DNA of 40,034 bases from JBCCEJ01 sp039030335. GTDB lineage: Bacteria; Pseudomonadota; Gammaproteobacteria; HK1. The stretch is from positions 1-40,034 of the forward strand of contig JBCCEJ010000054.1 in assembly GCA_039030335.1 (NCBI GenBank). Reading direction: 5' to 3'. The position numbers were made by a program, and so were the translations under genes. The notes beneath the pieces were generated by a model, which made no database searches, was not told the origin of the DNA, and worked only from the letters and a program-made list of their open reading frames with translations. Positions 1-8,676 of the stretch are shown here, in pieces (positions within the stretch are counted from its first letter, which is position 1; every line of letters begins with the position of its first letter).

Positions 1-74
1 GCGAACAGCAGCAGTCCGGCGAGTATGGATTTCAACGCACGCATCTGGGTGGCCACCAATGAGCACAGGACCAT
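1..74 (-). CDS. N-terminus of a secreted protein, probably N-acetylmuramoyl-L-alanine amidase (partial)
   Basis: Reading leftward off the window edge, an open frame starts at ATG 74 (MVLCSLVATQ...) or at an internal ATG 44 (MRALKSILAGLLLF...). The second start gives a textbook signal-peptide beginning: two basic residues followed by a run of Leu, Ile, Ala and Gly. It begins about 30 bases after the tsaE stop, on the same strand. In many gammaproteobacteria the order is nnr-tsaE-amiB-mutL, and AmiB is an exported cell-wall amidase that splits daughter cells. The identity therefore rests on gene order plus the signal peptide. No catalytic residues lie inside the window. Confidence 0.5.
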   Translation of the reverse strand, partial: MVLCSLVATQMRALKSILAGLLLF

Positions 75-102
75 TCTTGTAATTTGCGCGCATTATTTCA
101 AG

Positions 103-621
103 TCATTTATTAAGTATGGACTCAATATTCTTTTCGATCAGAAGCTTATGGATTCCCTCGAGCAGCGTTTCCTGGACCGAATCCACCACCTCTACCCGCA
201 CTTCCCGTCCCTGTCCAACCACGGCCAGGTGCACTGACAACGTCGGCTCCGACAGCGCCCCTGCGCCACGTTCAGGCCATTCGACGCAGCGCAGACTCGC
301 ACCATCGAAGTAGTCTCGGGCGCCGATGAACTCGAGTTCCTCCGCATCTCCCAGGCGATAAAGGTCAAAGTGCTGGACTTCGACTTCGTCGAGCACGTAG
401 CTCTCGAGCAACGTGTAAGTCGGGCTCGGCACCGCTCCGGTAACTCCGGCAGCGCGCAGCATGGCTCTGACCAGGGCGGTCTTACCGGCGCCCAGACCGC
501 CGTGGAGGAATAGCGTGCAGCCGCCGGCGCTCCGCCGCGCGGCGGGTAGCAGGGTCGTGGCCAGCACCGCGCCAAATTCCTCCGTTGCCGGCTCATCGGG
601 CAGCCACAGGCGCAGACGCAC
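103..621 (-). CDS. tsaE: tRNA threonylcarbamoyladenosine biosynthesis ATPase TsaE
   Basis: TsaE is the small ATPase that works with TsaB and TsaD to put the threonylcarbamoyl group on A37 of ANN-decoding tRNAs, in the cytoplasm. The 172-residue protein is of family length, slightly long at the C-terminus. It shows the P-loop HGGLGAGKT at residues 40-48, followed by the family signature SPTYTLLESY near residue 66 and a later HFDLYRLGD (family HxDxYRL). The start is GTG at 621, directly after the nnr stop (TGAGTG), so the two genes are almost certainly cotranscribed and translationally coupled. The last residues (ESILNK) are AT-rich compared with the rest and probably not conserved. Confidence 0.95.
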   Translation of the reverse strand: MRLRLWLPDEPATEEFGAVLATTLLPAARRSAGGCTLFLHGGLGAGKTALVRAMLRAAGVTGAVPSPTYTLLESYVLDEVEVQHFDLYRLGDAEELEFIGARDYFDGASLRCVEWPERGAGALSEPTLSVHLAVVGQGREVRVEVVDSVQETLLEGIHKLLIEKNIESILNK

Positions 622-2172
622 TCAAGCCTCCAGGGGGCTCACCGGCCCGCCGCGCACCGGATTCACGACGATGCGCAGCGCGTCGATGACATCGCTCGCA
701 GTCATGCCGCGCTCGCCGCCCGCGGCGGCGTAGTCGGCGGCTGCGCCGTGCACGCACACAGCCAGCTCCGCGGCAGCGAACGCCGTCAGCGCAAGCGACG
801 GACCTTGCGCGAGCAAGGCACCCGCCACGCCGGTCAGCACATCTCCAGACCCTCCGGCTGCCAGACCGGGATTTCCGACCGTGGCTATGCTGCTGCGCGC
901 GCGCGGATGCGCTATCACGGTGCCGGCTCCTTTCAGAATGCAAACGGCGTCCAGCGCGCGCGCGATTCGCTGCGCAGCCTGCAATCGGTCGCTCTGCACC
1001 GCTGCCACCGTAGTGTCCAGCAGACGCGCGGCCTCGCCCGGGTGCGGCGTCACGATGAGCGTCGACGGGGTCGGCAGACCGGACGGACTCGTGGCCAGCA
1101 CATTGAGCGCGTCGGCATCGATAACCGTCGGCTTGTCGAGGGCAAGCACGGCTGACAGCGCCTCTCGTCCCCATTTTGCGGTGCCCAAGCCGGGGCCTAC
1201 GGCAATGCTGCTGGCCCGCTCGGCCAATCGCTCCAGGTCTGCAGGCGTGCGCACGGCCGAGAACATCGCCTCGGGCGCGGCCGAGGCGAGTGCGACGGCG
1301 TGTTCGGGGTGCGTACCAGCACTGACCAGGCCGGCACCTGTGCGCAGAGCGGCCCGCGTCGCCAGCAGGATCGCGCCGGCGTATGGCCGGTCGCCGCCAA
1401 CCAAGAGCAGATGACCGAAGCTGCCCTTGTGCGCATCGCGCGGCCGGGCCGGCAGCCGCGGCGCCACAATATCTGCGTCGATCCGTTGCGTTTCGGGCGC
1501 CGCCGCCTCGAACGCAGCGGGGGGAACGTCGAGACCGTAGAACTCGAGGCGCCCCACCAATGCCGGGCCGCGCGACGTCAGTAGTCCTGTTTTCAAAGCG
1601 ATGAAAGTGCAGGTAAGACTCGCCTGAACGACATGGCCGTCGACGGTGCCGTGGTCTGCGTGCAGGCCGGACGGCAGATCGACGGCCAGCACTGGGGCAG
1701 CGTGTCGATTGATGGCCTCTACCGCGGTCGCGGCGGGGCCAGTGAGCGGTCGCGAAAGCCCCGTGCCGAACAATGCGTCGACAATGACCTCGGCGTGCAC
1801 GAGGCTCTCGCCCAGCGACGAGAGCCCGACGCCGGCGTCACGCATCGCGTCGAATGCCAGCCTCGCGGTGCCGACGATCCGCGTGACCTCGCCAACCACG
1901 CACACCCGCGGTTCCAGCCCGGCGCGCCGCGCGAGTTCGGCGATGACGAAACCATCGCCACCGTTATTGCCCGTGCCACACAAGATCGCGACGCGCTTTG
2001 CCCCCGGCCACGTACGTCGTAGCGCGCCGAAGCACCCGGCCGCGGCGCGCTGCATCAGCGTCAGCGCGGGGATCCCGTGTTGGTCGATGGCAGCGCGGTC
2101 GATTGCCCGCGTACCCTCGGCACTGTAGGCAACGTCTGGCAACGGGTCCGGTAGTGCTGGCTTCAAGGTCAT
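622..2172 (-). CDS. nnr: bifunctional NAD(P)HX epimerase / ADP-dependent NAD(P)HX dehydratase
   Basis: Nnr repairs hydrated NADH and NADPH: the N-terminal YjeF domain epimerises R- and S-NAD(P)HX, and the C-terminal ribokinase-like domain dehydrates the S form using ADP. The epimerase half shows CGTGNNGGDGFV around residues 65-76. The dehydratase half shows GSFGHLLLVGGDRPYAG and near the end NPGLAAGGSGDVLTGVAG, the ADP-site signature. I place the start at ATG 2172 because family members begin shortly before the 'YSAEGTRAIDRAAIDQHGIP' segment; this gives 516 residues, the usual size. The frame stays open upstream to ATG 2307 (561 residues), but those 45 residues resemble nothing known to me. 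There is no clear Shine-Dalgarno at either start. Followed immediately by tsaE. Confidence 0.93.
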   Translation of the reverse strand: MTLKPALPDPLPDVAYSAEGTRAIDRAAIDQHGIPALTLMQRAAAGCFGALRRTWPGAKRVAILCGTGNNGGDGFVIAELARRAGLEPRVCVVGEVTRIVGTARLAFDAMRDAGVGLSSLGESLVHAEVIVDALFGTGLSRPLTGPAATAVEAINRHAAPVLAVDLPSGLHADHGTVDGHVVQASLTCTFIALKTGLLTSRGPALVGRLEFYGLDVPPAAFEAAAPETQRIDADIVAPRLPARPRDAHKGSFGHLLLVGGDRPYAGAILLATRAALRTGAGLVSAGTHPEHAVALASAAPEAMFSAVRTPADLERLAERASSIAVGPGLGTAKWGREALSAVLALDKPTVIDADALNVLATSPSGLPTPSTLIVTPHPGEAARLLDTTVAAVQSDRLQAAQRIARALDAVCILKGAGTVIAHPRARSSIATVGNPGLAAGGSGDVLTGVAGALLAQGPSLALTAFAAAELAVCVHGAAADYAAAGGERGMTASDVIDALRIVVNPVRGGPVSPLEA

Positions 2173-2330
2173 TGACAGGGCCGAAAAGAAGCGCGTGACA
2201 GTTGCCTGGCCCACCAAGCCCTCGCTCTGTCCCGCACGAGTTGCGGCATTGTGCAGGTCCGGCAGCTGCTGCGCACGCCGGACATATTCACTCTGGCGAA
2301 CCGTCACCAGTGCGCCGGTCGGAACTCCGG

Positions 2331-2879
2331 TCAGGGCACCTTGAGAAAGTGCTGCCGGTAGTAGCGCAGTTCCTCTATCGATTCCCGAATATCATCGAGC
2401 GCGCGATGTGAAGCGCGTTTCGAAACCCCGTTCGCGATCGCCGGCGCCCAGCGATTGCAAAGTTCTTTCAAGGTGCTGACGTCGAGATTGCGGTAGTGCA
2501 GAAAACGTTCGAGCTCGGGCATATAGCGATAAAGGAAACGGCGGTCCTGGCAAATGCTGTTGCCACACAGTGGCGATCCGCTTTCGACCACGTACACGCG
2601 CAGGAACTCGAGTGTCTGCCACTCCGCAGACCGCAGGTCCGTCTCGCTCTCCCTGACCCGTTCGGTCAGTCCGGATGCGCCGTGATGTCGGCGGTTCCAG
2701 CTGTCCATGCGGTCGAGGATCTCATCCGGCTGGTGGATGGCGAGGACTGGCCCCTCCGCCAGAAGGTTCAACTGACCGTCCGTGACGATCGTCGCAATCT
2801 CGATGATATGATCGCTGTCCGGGTCCAGGCCGGTCATCTCAAGATCCATCCACACCAGATTTCGGGGATCCTGGGCCAT
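2331..2879 (-). CDS. orn: oligoribonuclease
   Basis: Orn is the cytoplasmic 3'-5' exonuclease that finishes RNA decay by cutting 2-5 nt RNAs and linear dinucleotides such as pGpG to mononucleotides. The 182-residue protein is full length and carries the DEDDh catalytic set: WMDLEMTGLD at residues 10-19 (Asp and Glu), NSICQDRRF with the third Asp, and HRALDDI near the C-terminus with the general-base His and last Asp. Its start lies 70-107 bp from the divergently transcribed M48 peptidase gene. It reads toward nnr, with about 160 bp between its stop and my chosen nnr start. Confidence 0.97.
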   Translation of the reverse strand: MAQDPRNLVWMDLEMTGLDPDSDHIIEIATIVTDGQLNLLAEGPVLAIHQPDEILDRMDSWNRRHHGASGLTERVRESETDLRSAEWQTLEFLRVYVVESGSPLCGNSICQDRRFLYRYMPELERFLHYRNLDVSTLKELCNRWAPAIANGVSKRASHRALDDIRESIEELRYYRQHFLKVP

Positions 2880-2985
2880 TGCTGGAGTTCCACTGATCGA
2901 ACGGCAGAACCCAGCATAGCACCATCGGACACGGACCCTTGCCCCGTCGGTGTCGGCTGCCCGCGGACGAAGTGGAGAGCACTAC

Positions 2986-4224
2986 GTGGAATCCTTTACG
3001 GTCCTGTTCCTGACAGCGCTGCTGGTAGCGACGGGTGTGCAGCTCTGGCTGGCCTTGCGACAGATAAATCATGTCGCTGGCCATGCCGATCGGGTCCCGG
3101 CGCAGTTCCACGGCCGTATCACCGAACAACAGCACCGCAAGGCCGCCGACTACACCGTCGCGCGCGTACGGCTCGGGATCGTCGACCTGGTCGTGTCCAC
3201 GTGCATGGTGCTCATCTGGACCCTCGGGGGCGGCATCGACTGGATGTTCGCCTTCGTCGCACCTTGGTTCGACGATACGCTCCTAACTGGCACCGCGCTT
3301 CTGGTCGGCGTCATGCTGATCGGAGGCCTGGTCGGCCTGCCGCTCGAGATCGCTGCGGTCTTCGGCATCGAGCAACGGTTCGGCTTCAACCGCACGCGCC
3401 CGATCACATTCATCACCGATCTGGTAAAGAAAACGTTCCTGTCGCTGCTACTCGGGGTTCCGATCGCAGCGGCTGTGTTATGGACCATGGACGCGGCCGG
3501 CACACACTGGTGGCTCGCGGCCTGGGCTCTATGGCTGGCCGTGAACCTGCTCGCGGTGTGGGCTTTCCCGGTTCTGATCGCGCCGTTGTTCAACAAATTC
3601 ACCCCGCTTCAAGACGAAGCTCTGGCGGGGCGGATCGCGGCTCTGCTGGGACGTCATGGCTTTGCAGCCAGCGGCATCTTCGTGGCTGACGGCTCGCGTC
3701 GCAGCGGCCATGGCAACGCCTACTTCACCGGCCTGGGAGCCAGCAAACGCATCGTGTTCTACGACACGCTACTCGCGGATCTCGAAGCCGATGAGGTGGA
3801 AGCGGTGCTCGCTCACGAGGTCGGCCATTTCAAGCGTAAACATATCGCCAAGCAACTCGGTTTCTCGGCAGCGATTGTGCTGGCGGCGCTCGCACTGCTG
3901 GCGTGGCTTGCGACACAGCCCTGGTTCTACTCTTCGCTCGGCGTCGAGACGCCCGGAACCGCACAGGCGCTGTTACTGTTTCTGCTCGCGGCGCCGGCGT
4001 TCTTCTTCTTCCTCAGTCCCGCTATGAGCTTGCTGTCGCGCAAACACGAATATGAGGCGGACGCGTTCGCGGCCGAAAATGCAGACGGCGCCGTACTCGT
4101 GAAGGCGCTCGTAAAGTTATATCGCAGCAACTCTGCAACATTGACCCCGGATCCGTGGTACTCGGCCTTTCACGATTCCCACCCACCCGCACCGCTGCGC
4201 ATCGCCCGTCTGGAAGCGCTTTAA
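2986..4224 (+). CDS. M48 family membrane metallopeptidase (Ste24/CAAX-protease-like)
   Basis: An integral-membrane zinc protease related to yeast Ste24. It has an N-terminal membrane bundle (VLFLTALLVATGVQLWL and several later segments) typical of Peptidase_M48_N, with the family motif FGFNRT. The zinc site HEVGH lies at residues 277-281, and the downstream glutamate is in KHEYEADAFA, which matches the EYEAD signature of this family. Its role in bacteria is thought to be membrane-protein quality control; no substrate can be read from the sequence. I choose GTG 2986 because GGAGAG lies 6 bases upstream; an in-frame GTG at 2950 would add 12 residues without a ribosome site. The order orn / M48 / carbinolamine dehydratase / rsgA is conserved in several gammaproteobacterial lineages as far as I recall. 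Confidence 0.92.
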   Translation: MESFTVLFLTALLVATGVQLWLALRQINHVAGHADRVPAQFHGRITEQQHRKAADYTVARVRLGIVDLVVSTCMVLIWTLGGGIDWMFAFVAPWFDDTLLTGTALLVGVMLIGGLVGLPLEIAAVFGIEQRFGFNRTRPITFITDLVKKTFLSLLLGVPIAAAVLWTMDAAGTHWWLAAWALWLAVNLLAVWAFPVLIAPLFNKFTPLQDEALAGRIAALLGRHGFAASGIFVADGSRRSGHGNAYFTGLGASKRIVFYDTLLADLEADEVEAVLAHEVGHFKRKHIAKQLGFSAAIVLAALALLAWLATQPWFYSSLGVETPGTAQALLLFLLAAPAFFFFLSPAMSLLSRKHEYEADAFAAENADGAVLVKALVKLYRSNSATLTPDPWYSAFHDSHPPAPLRIARLEAL

Positions 4225-4319
4225 GACGGACGCGCGCGGCGGACATAAATGAAGTGCGAAGCACGGGCGCGCGGCTGTCAGTCCGGCGTGCGCCATCAAG
4301 AGAAGGAGAGTCGCTACCA

Positions 4320-4670
4320 ATGAGCGAGACCGTAACCCGTTCGGACCTGATCACCCGTCATTGCAAACCCTGCGAAGGTGGCGTCGATCCGCTCCGTCCC
4401 GAAGACGCCGAGCAAATGGTGCACGCGCTGGACCGCTGGAACCTCTCCTCCGATGGCACCGAAATCAGTCGCGCGTTCCGCTTTCGCAACTTTCACGAAA
4501 CGATGGAATTCGTGAATGCGCTCGCCTGGGTCGCGCATCGCGAGGATCATCACCCGGATATGGAAGTCGGCTACAGCACGTTGGCCGTTCGTTATACGAC
4601 CCACGCGATCGGGGGGCTGTCGGAGAACGATTTCATCTGCGCTGCCAAGATCGACGAGCTACTCCGTTGA
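4320..4670 (+). CDS. phhB: 4a-hydroxytetrahydrobiopterin dehydratase (pterin-4a-carbinolamine dehydratase)
   Basis: A 116-residue protein of the PCD/DCoH family, which dehydrates pterin-4a-carbinolamine formed by aromatic amino-acid hydroxylases. The family signature is visible as HREDHHPDMEVGY in the middle of the protein, with the paired histidines of the active site, preceded by ISRAFRFRNFHETMEFVNALAW. The start at ATG 4320 is supported by AAGGAGAG about ten bases upstream; an in-frame ORF extends further 5' but that part is not family-like. No phenylalanine hydroxylase is in the window, so in this organism it may serve another pterin or may act with an enzyme encoded elsewhere. It sits between the M48 peptidase and rsgA on the same strand. 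Confidence 0.93.
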   Translation: MSETVTRSDLITRHCKPCEGGVDPLRPEDAEQMVHALDRWNLSSDGTEISRAFRFRNFHETMEFVNALAWVAHREDHHPDMEVGYSTLAVRYTTHAIGGLSENDFICAAKIDELLR

Positions 4671-4797
4671 CCATGCAGCTCGCGGCCTGTCGATGTCTTG
4701 GGCTCGTGCCGACGTGCAACCGTGACATCGGACGACCTCATCTCAAACAGGCAAACTGAGTGCGGGCCCTGATCCCGGTACGCGGCGGGCCGACCTG

Positions 4798-5703
4798 ATG
4801 GTTCCGTCGAAGAAGCGGCAGGACAGCGTGCAACACCTTGGCACCGTCGTGTCGGTACACGGGCAATTCGCGCGCGTCGCCGATAGCGACGGCAAGGTTT
4901 TGCGCCTGCGTTCCCGCCAGCGCCTGCCGGCGCTGGCGAGCGGCGATGAAGTGACGTTCGGTGCCAGCGGTAGCATCGAAGCATTGCTGAACCGCCGCAG
5001 CGAGCTGATTCGCAATGACCGGCTTGGCAGACCACGGATCGTCGCCGCCAATCTGGATTTGGTCGCGGTGGTGTGGGCTCCCGTGCCGCATACCCCGGAC
5101 CTGTTCGTCGATCGCTATCTGGTGGTGTTGACGGCCCAGCAGTTGCCAGTCTTGCTTCTCGGCAGCAAAGCCGACCAGACCGATCCAGCCCACGCCAGTG
5201 CAAGGCGCACCGTGCGCTGCCGTTACACGGGGCTCGGTTACGATTGGCTGGATATCAGCGCCAAGACCGGTGCGGGGCTCGAAGCACTGCGTGGCGCGCT
5301 CCGCGGCAAGGTGGTGGCACTGGTCGGACAGTCCGGCGTCGGCAAATCATCGATCGTCAACGCGCTGGCCGAACGAGATGTTCAGGACGTCGGGGATCTG
5401 ACCCGTGACGACCGGCATGGCACACACACGACCAGCGCCGCGCGACTGCTGCGCCTTCCGGGAGAAGTTACGCTGGTGGATTCGCCCGGCATTCGGTCGC
5501 TGGGAACCAACCATCTCGCACCCGCCGAGGTTGCGCGTGGATTTCCGGAGTTGCTGGAACCCGCCTCCAGATGCCGATTCCGGGATTGCCTGCACCAACT
5601 GGAACCCGACTGTCAGGTGCGCGCAACGCTCGCGAACGGCGAACTCGACCCGGTTCGCATGCACAGTTACGCGACGATGCTGGCAGAGAGCCTCGAATCC
5701 TGA
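4798..5703 (+). CDS. rsgA: ribosome small-subunit-dependent GTPase A
   Basis: RsgA is a circularly permuted GTPase that checks late maturation of the 30S subunit near the decoding centre. Domain order fits: an OB fold at about residues 12-65, then the G domain in G4-G5-G1-G3 order, then a C-terminal zinc-binding helical domain. G5 is ISAKTG at 153-158, G1 is GQSGVGKS at 177-184, the switch region carries DDRHGTHTT, and G3 is DSPG at 228-231. The zinc site is visible as CRFRDCLHQLEPDC. The G4 motif, normally NKxD, reads SKAD at residues 123-126, an unusual change at the guanine-specificity residue. At 301 residues it is slightly shorter than typical. It converges on the ChaC-like gene 17 bp downstream. 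Confidence 0.96.
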   Translation: MVPSKKRQDSVQHLGTVVSVHGQFARVADSDGKVLRLRSRQRLPALASGDEVTFGASGSIEALLNRRSELIRNDRLGRPRIVAANLDLVAVVWAPVPHTPDLFVDRYLVVLTAQQLPVLLLGSKADQTDPAHASARRTVRCRYTGLGYDWLDISAKTGAGLEALRGALRGKVVALVGQSGVGKSSIVNALAERDVQDVGDLTRDDRHGTHTTSAARLLRLPGEVTLVDSPGIRSLGTNHLAPAEVARGFPELLEPASRCRFRDCLHQLEPDCQVRATLANGELDPVRMHSYATMLAESLES

Positions 5704-5720
5704 CACCTGCCCGCGCGCGA

Positions 5721-6398
5721 TTACCGGACCGCGCCGACGAGATCGTCTGCCACGAGTCCCTGCAGGCGCCACAGGTTCCGGTCCCGCAGCCCCAGGGCCT
5801 CCAGCGCCTCGACGGTCGCAAGCAGGTACTCGGCGCACGCACCGCGCGGTCCGCACGCACTCGCCAGGTATCCGGCCGCTTGCGATAGCGTCAGGCCACC
5901 GACGTAGCGCGCCCCCTCGCGTCGCGCCACAAACGTTAGTGCGGTCACGTGACCCTCGGCTGTACGTGCGCGCACCCACCGGCCGTGATAGCCGCGCCCG
6001 CGCATTTCCCGACGCCACAGCGGCCACAAGGCGGCGTGCAGGTCTGCAGCCTCGACGCGCTGCACCACGGACCTGCATGCACCTCCACGGTCGAGGGCCA
6101 TCATCAGGCAAGGGCGATCAGGCGAACCGCGCGAACGAATCTGGCGCAGGCAAAAGCGTCTGTGCCACCCATGCACCGTCGCCTTGCGGACCTCTCCAAC
6201 GGGAATAGCGGGTTTCCACAGGAGCGATCCGTAGGGAAATATCCACACACCATCGCGCGCAGACGCGGACGCCAGCATACGCTCGAGCCCCGCTTGCAGT
6301 TCACCTTCGGTCGCATCAGTACTGCGATCTTCCGAAACACTCACCGCATGCGGATGCCGCGTTTTGATGAGTTCCAGACTGAGCGCACGTTCAGCCAC
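5721..6398 (-). CDS. glutathione-specific gamma-glutamylcyclotransferase (ChaC family)
   Basis: ChaC enzymes cleave glutathione to 5-oxoproline and Cys-Gly in the cytoplasm. The protein shows the diagnostic nucleotide-loop-like motif FPYGSLLWKP, the WHRRFCL segment (family GxxRxFC), and WRREMRGRGYHGRWV, which carries the probable catalytic glutamate (RREM) in the family position. I place the start at GTG 6398, giving about 225 residues, close to the family's length and to where homologous N-termini begin; ATG 6485 would add 29 residues, and the frame stays open further. No clear ribosome site separates these. It is divergent from the AAA ATPase gene at 6543. The window also encodes glutathione synthesis (gshA), though not adjacent. 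Confidence 0.88.
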   Translation of the reverse strand: MAERALSLELIKTRHPHAVSVSEDRSTDATEGELQAGLERMLASASARDGVWIFPYGSLLWKPAIPVGEVRKATVHGWHRRFCLRQIRSRGSPDRPCLMMALDRGGACRSVVQRVEAADLHAALWPLWRREMRGRGYHGRWVRARTAEGHVTALTFVARREGARYVGGLTLSQAAGYLASACGPRGACAEYLLATVEALEALGLRDRNLWRLQGLVADDLVGAVR

Positions 6399-6542
6399 GT
6401 GAAGAGAACCGAGAGGTGAGTTGCCAACGATCGGTGAGACGGGCCAACCGGCGGTTGAGGCATAATCGTTCCATCGAAGCAGCATACCCCACGCGCAGAC
6501 GTTCAGCGGGCCGCGCGCTCGTCGCCAAGGCAGTAACCGAGT

Positions 6543-8021
6543 ATGAGTGACGTTCACGATCTGGAAGTTCTGGTCAAAGGTCACACGCCGATCATCGTGA
6601 TAGAAACCCACGAGGAGCAGCGCGTTCTCGATATCTTCGCCCGCGTCGGCCGAAGGCTCGGTCTGCATGTGTTCCGCTGGACGCTGACCGAGGGCATTCG
6701 CGAACTCGGCCGCCTGGCGACCCATGATGCCAAGGCCAATCAGCCGACCGATGTGCTCGTCGATATCAAGAGCACCCGCGCACCGGGGATCTTCTTGCTG
6801 TCCGACTTCCATCCGTTCCTGGACGACGCGATGCACGTACGGCTGTTGCGTGACATCGCGCTGCGTCAGGCTGAAGGTGACCACACGATCGTGCTGCTCT
6901 CGCACAAGCTCTCGATCCCGGGTGAACTCGAGCGGCTTTGCGCGCGCTACGAACTGTCAGTGCCGGACCGCGACGGGCTTCGCACGATGGTTCTGGAGGA
7001 GGCGCGCGAATGGTCTCGCCGCAGTGGCGGGCGCAATGTGCGTACGAACCGCGAGTATCTGGATCGGCTGGTGGAGAACCTGCTCGGCTTGCCGGAAGAT
7101 GAAGCACGTCGCCTCGCGCGCGGCGCGATCGAAGACGACGGCGCAATCACCGAGGAAGATCTCCCGGAGGTTATGAAGGCGAAGTTCGAGTTGCTCGGGC
7201 AGGACGGCGTTCTGTCGTTCGAATACGACACGGCCCGTTTCAGCGACGTCGGCGGCTTGCGGTCGCTGAAGCGCTGGCTGGACATCCGCAGGCCTGTGTT
7301 CACCGGCGAACTGAACAGCCCAGGGCTCGATACCCCGAAGGGACTGATGCTGTTGGGCGTTCAAGGATGCGGCAAGAGTCTCGCCGCCAAGGCAGTTGCT
7401 GGTGCCTGGTCGACGCCATTGCTACGGCTGGATTTCGGCACGCTGTTCAACAAGTTTCACGGGGAGACCGAGCGCAATCTTCGGGCCAGCCTGAAGCAGG
7501 CCGAGTTGATGTCGCCATGCACGCTGTGGATCGACGAAATTGAAAAAGGCATCGGCGCGGATGGCATGGACGGCGGCACCTCAAAACGCGTGCTTGGCAC
7601 TCTGCTCACGTGGATGGCGGAGAACAAGGCGCGGGTTTTCATCGTGGCGACCGCAAACGACATCGAGTCGTTGCCACCCGAACTGATGCGCAAGGGGCGT
7701 CTGGACGAGATCTTCTTCGTCGATCTGCCCGACGCCGAGAACCGCCAGACGATATTCGAGATTCACCTGGCGAAGCGCGACCTCGCAGCCGAACAGTTCG
7801 ACCTCGCCGCGCTGGCGAAAGCTGCGACAGGCTTTTCCGGCTCCGAAATCGAGCAGGCCGTGGTCTCAGGTGTCTATCGTGCGCACGCGGCGGGGGGACG
7901 CCTCACGATGGATACCCTGGTTGGGGAAATTGCCGAGACGCGGCCGCTATCGGTCGTTATGGCGGAGAAGCTCGACTACCTGCGCGATTGGGCGGCGGAA
8001 CGCACGGTGCCAGCGAACTAG
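6543..8021 (+). CDS. AAA ATPase, Ycf46-like
   Basis: A 492-residue AAA protein. The N-terminal half (LEVLVKGHTPIIVIETHEE...) is the non-enzymatic domain seen in the Ycf46 family of cyanobacteria and proteobacteria. The C-terminal half is a classical AAA module: Walker A GVQGCGKS, Walker B LWIDEIEK, pore-loop-like FNKFHGETERN, sensor-1 VATAND, and the arginine region MRKGRLDEIFF; the C-terminal lid follows. There is no protease domain, so it is not FtsH despite similarity in the ATPase. Ycf46 has been linked in cyanobacteria to inorganic-carbon and photosynthesis regulation; the role here is unknown. The start at ATG 6543 has AGGCAG about ten bases upstream. Divergent from the ChaC gene, no partner gene on the same strand nearby. 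Confidence 0.88.
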   Translation: MSDVHDLEVLVKGHTPIIVIETHEEQRVLDIFARVGRRLGLHVFRWTLTEGIRELGRLATHDAKANQPTDVLVDIKSTRAPGIFLLSDFHPFLDDAMHVRLLRDIALRQAEGDHTIVLLSHKLSIPGELERLCARYELSVPDRDGLRTMVLEEAREWSRRSGGRNVRTNREYLDRLVENLLGLPEDEARRLARGAIEDDGAITEEDLPEVMKAKFELLGQDGVLSFEYDTARFSDVGGLRSLKRWLDIRRPVFTGELNSPGLDTPKGLMLLGVQGCGKSLAAKAVAGAWSTPLLRLDFGTLFNKFHGETERNLRASLKQAELMSPCTLWIDEIEKGIGADGMDGGTSKRVLGTLLTWMAENKARVFIVATANDIESLPPELMRKGRLDEIFFVDLPDAENRQTIFEIHLAKRDLAAEQFDLAALAKAATGFSGSEIEQAVVSGVYRAHAAGGRLTMDTLVGEIAETRPLSVVMAEKLDYLRDWAAERTVPAN

Positions 8022-8165
8022 CGGCCCCCAACCGAGGCGATCTCGGGCCATCCGACGCATGGTCCGGTCATCCGCACCGCCGTCGGCCAGACCACCACCT
8101 CCGGCCGCGCAACCATCCGCCTGTCACCAAACCCGTTATTTCTTGCGGCTGGTTTATGTAAAAGG

Positions 8166-8194
8166 TTGTGCCAGAATTCTCAGAGCGCAATTAT
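8166..8194 (+). promoter_or_regulatory. weak candidate sigma70 promoter for the small protein gene at 8312
   Basis: Within the 290-base gap after the AAA gene, TTGTGC (8166-8171) and AATTAT (8189-8194) are separated by 17 bases, in a locally AT-rich patch. Only three of six -35 and four of six -10 bases match consensus, so this is a guess. The rest of 8022-8311 shows nothing I can name. Confidence 0.25.
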
Positions 8195-8311
8195 CCACTC
8201 GAGCCGGTAGCGAGCGCCGTGTCCCCGGCTTGAGCGTTGCGCGCCGCGTATCGGTACCTCGTCGGCACCATGCCCGGCCCATGTTGAATTCGTGATATGA
8301 GAGAAGCGGCC

Positions 8312-8635
8312 ATGCAGATCAACGAGATCGATCTGGAATTGCTCGAAGTACTGACACTGCAGGTGCCCTGGTACATGATCTGCGGCGAGTTCGCCGATCG
8401 CTACGGCGGCCCCGGCCCGCTCGCCCGTCGACTGCTCGAATTACAGGCGGCGGAGTACATTCGCATTCGCGATACCGGCCGACCAGACCATCAGATTACC
8501 GTCGCGGAGCTCGAAGCAGATGCGCTCGCGAACAACTGCTACGAAGATCTGGATGACACGCGCGAACCGCAATGGGACATGATGGCTACCGAACAGGGAT
8601 ACGCTCTGGTCAAACAGCGCTTCGAGATCCAGTAA
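8312..8635 (+). CDS. conserved-looking small protein of unknown function
   Basis: A 107-residue soluble acidic protein. No family is recognised. It begins MQINEIDLELLEVLTLQVPW, then a stretch with GGPGPLARRLLELQAAEYIRIRD that resembles the recognition helix and wing of a small winged-helix protein, followed by an acidic segment (NNCYEDLDDTREPQWDMM) and a short C-terminal helix (GYALVKQRFEIQ). The start is ATG 8312, with GAGAGAAG about six bases upstream; an in-frame ATG at 8297 adds five residues but has no ribosome site. There is no membrane segment or signal peptide. It stands alone between the AAA gene and the convergent GNAT gene. A transcription-factor-like role is possible but not shown. 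Confidence 0.75.
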   Translation: MQINEIDLELLEVLTLQVPWYMICGEFADRYGGPGPLARRLLELQAAEYIRIRDTGRPDHQITVAELEADALANNCYEDLDDTREPQWDMMATEQGYALVKQRFEIQ

Positions 8636-8676
8636 TCGCCGCGCGAGGCTAAGACTCTGAAGATGCCACGGCCTCG

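Noticed and set aside
2173..2307. N-terminal extension of nnr to ATG 2307
   Set aside because: Family members start near the YSAEG segment and the extra 45 residues resemble nothing; no ribosome site. Kept only as an alternative.
2496..3689. 397-residue plus-strand open frame across orn and the M48 gene
   Set aside because: It runs antisense to orn and in another frame of the M48 gene, both well-supported; the translation is Arg/Pro-rich noise typical of high-GC shadows.
6399..6905. Long N-terminal extension of the ChaC gene to 6905
   Set aside because: It would overlap the divergent AAA ATPase coding region by over 300 bases and has no family similarity.
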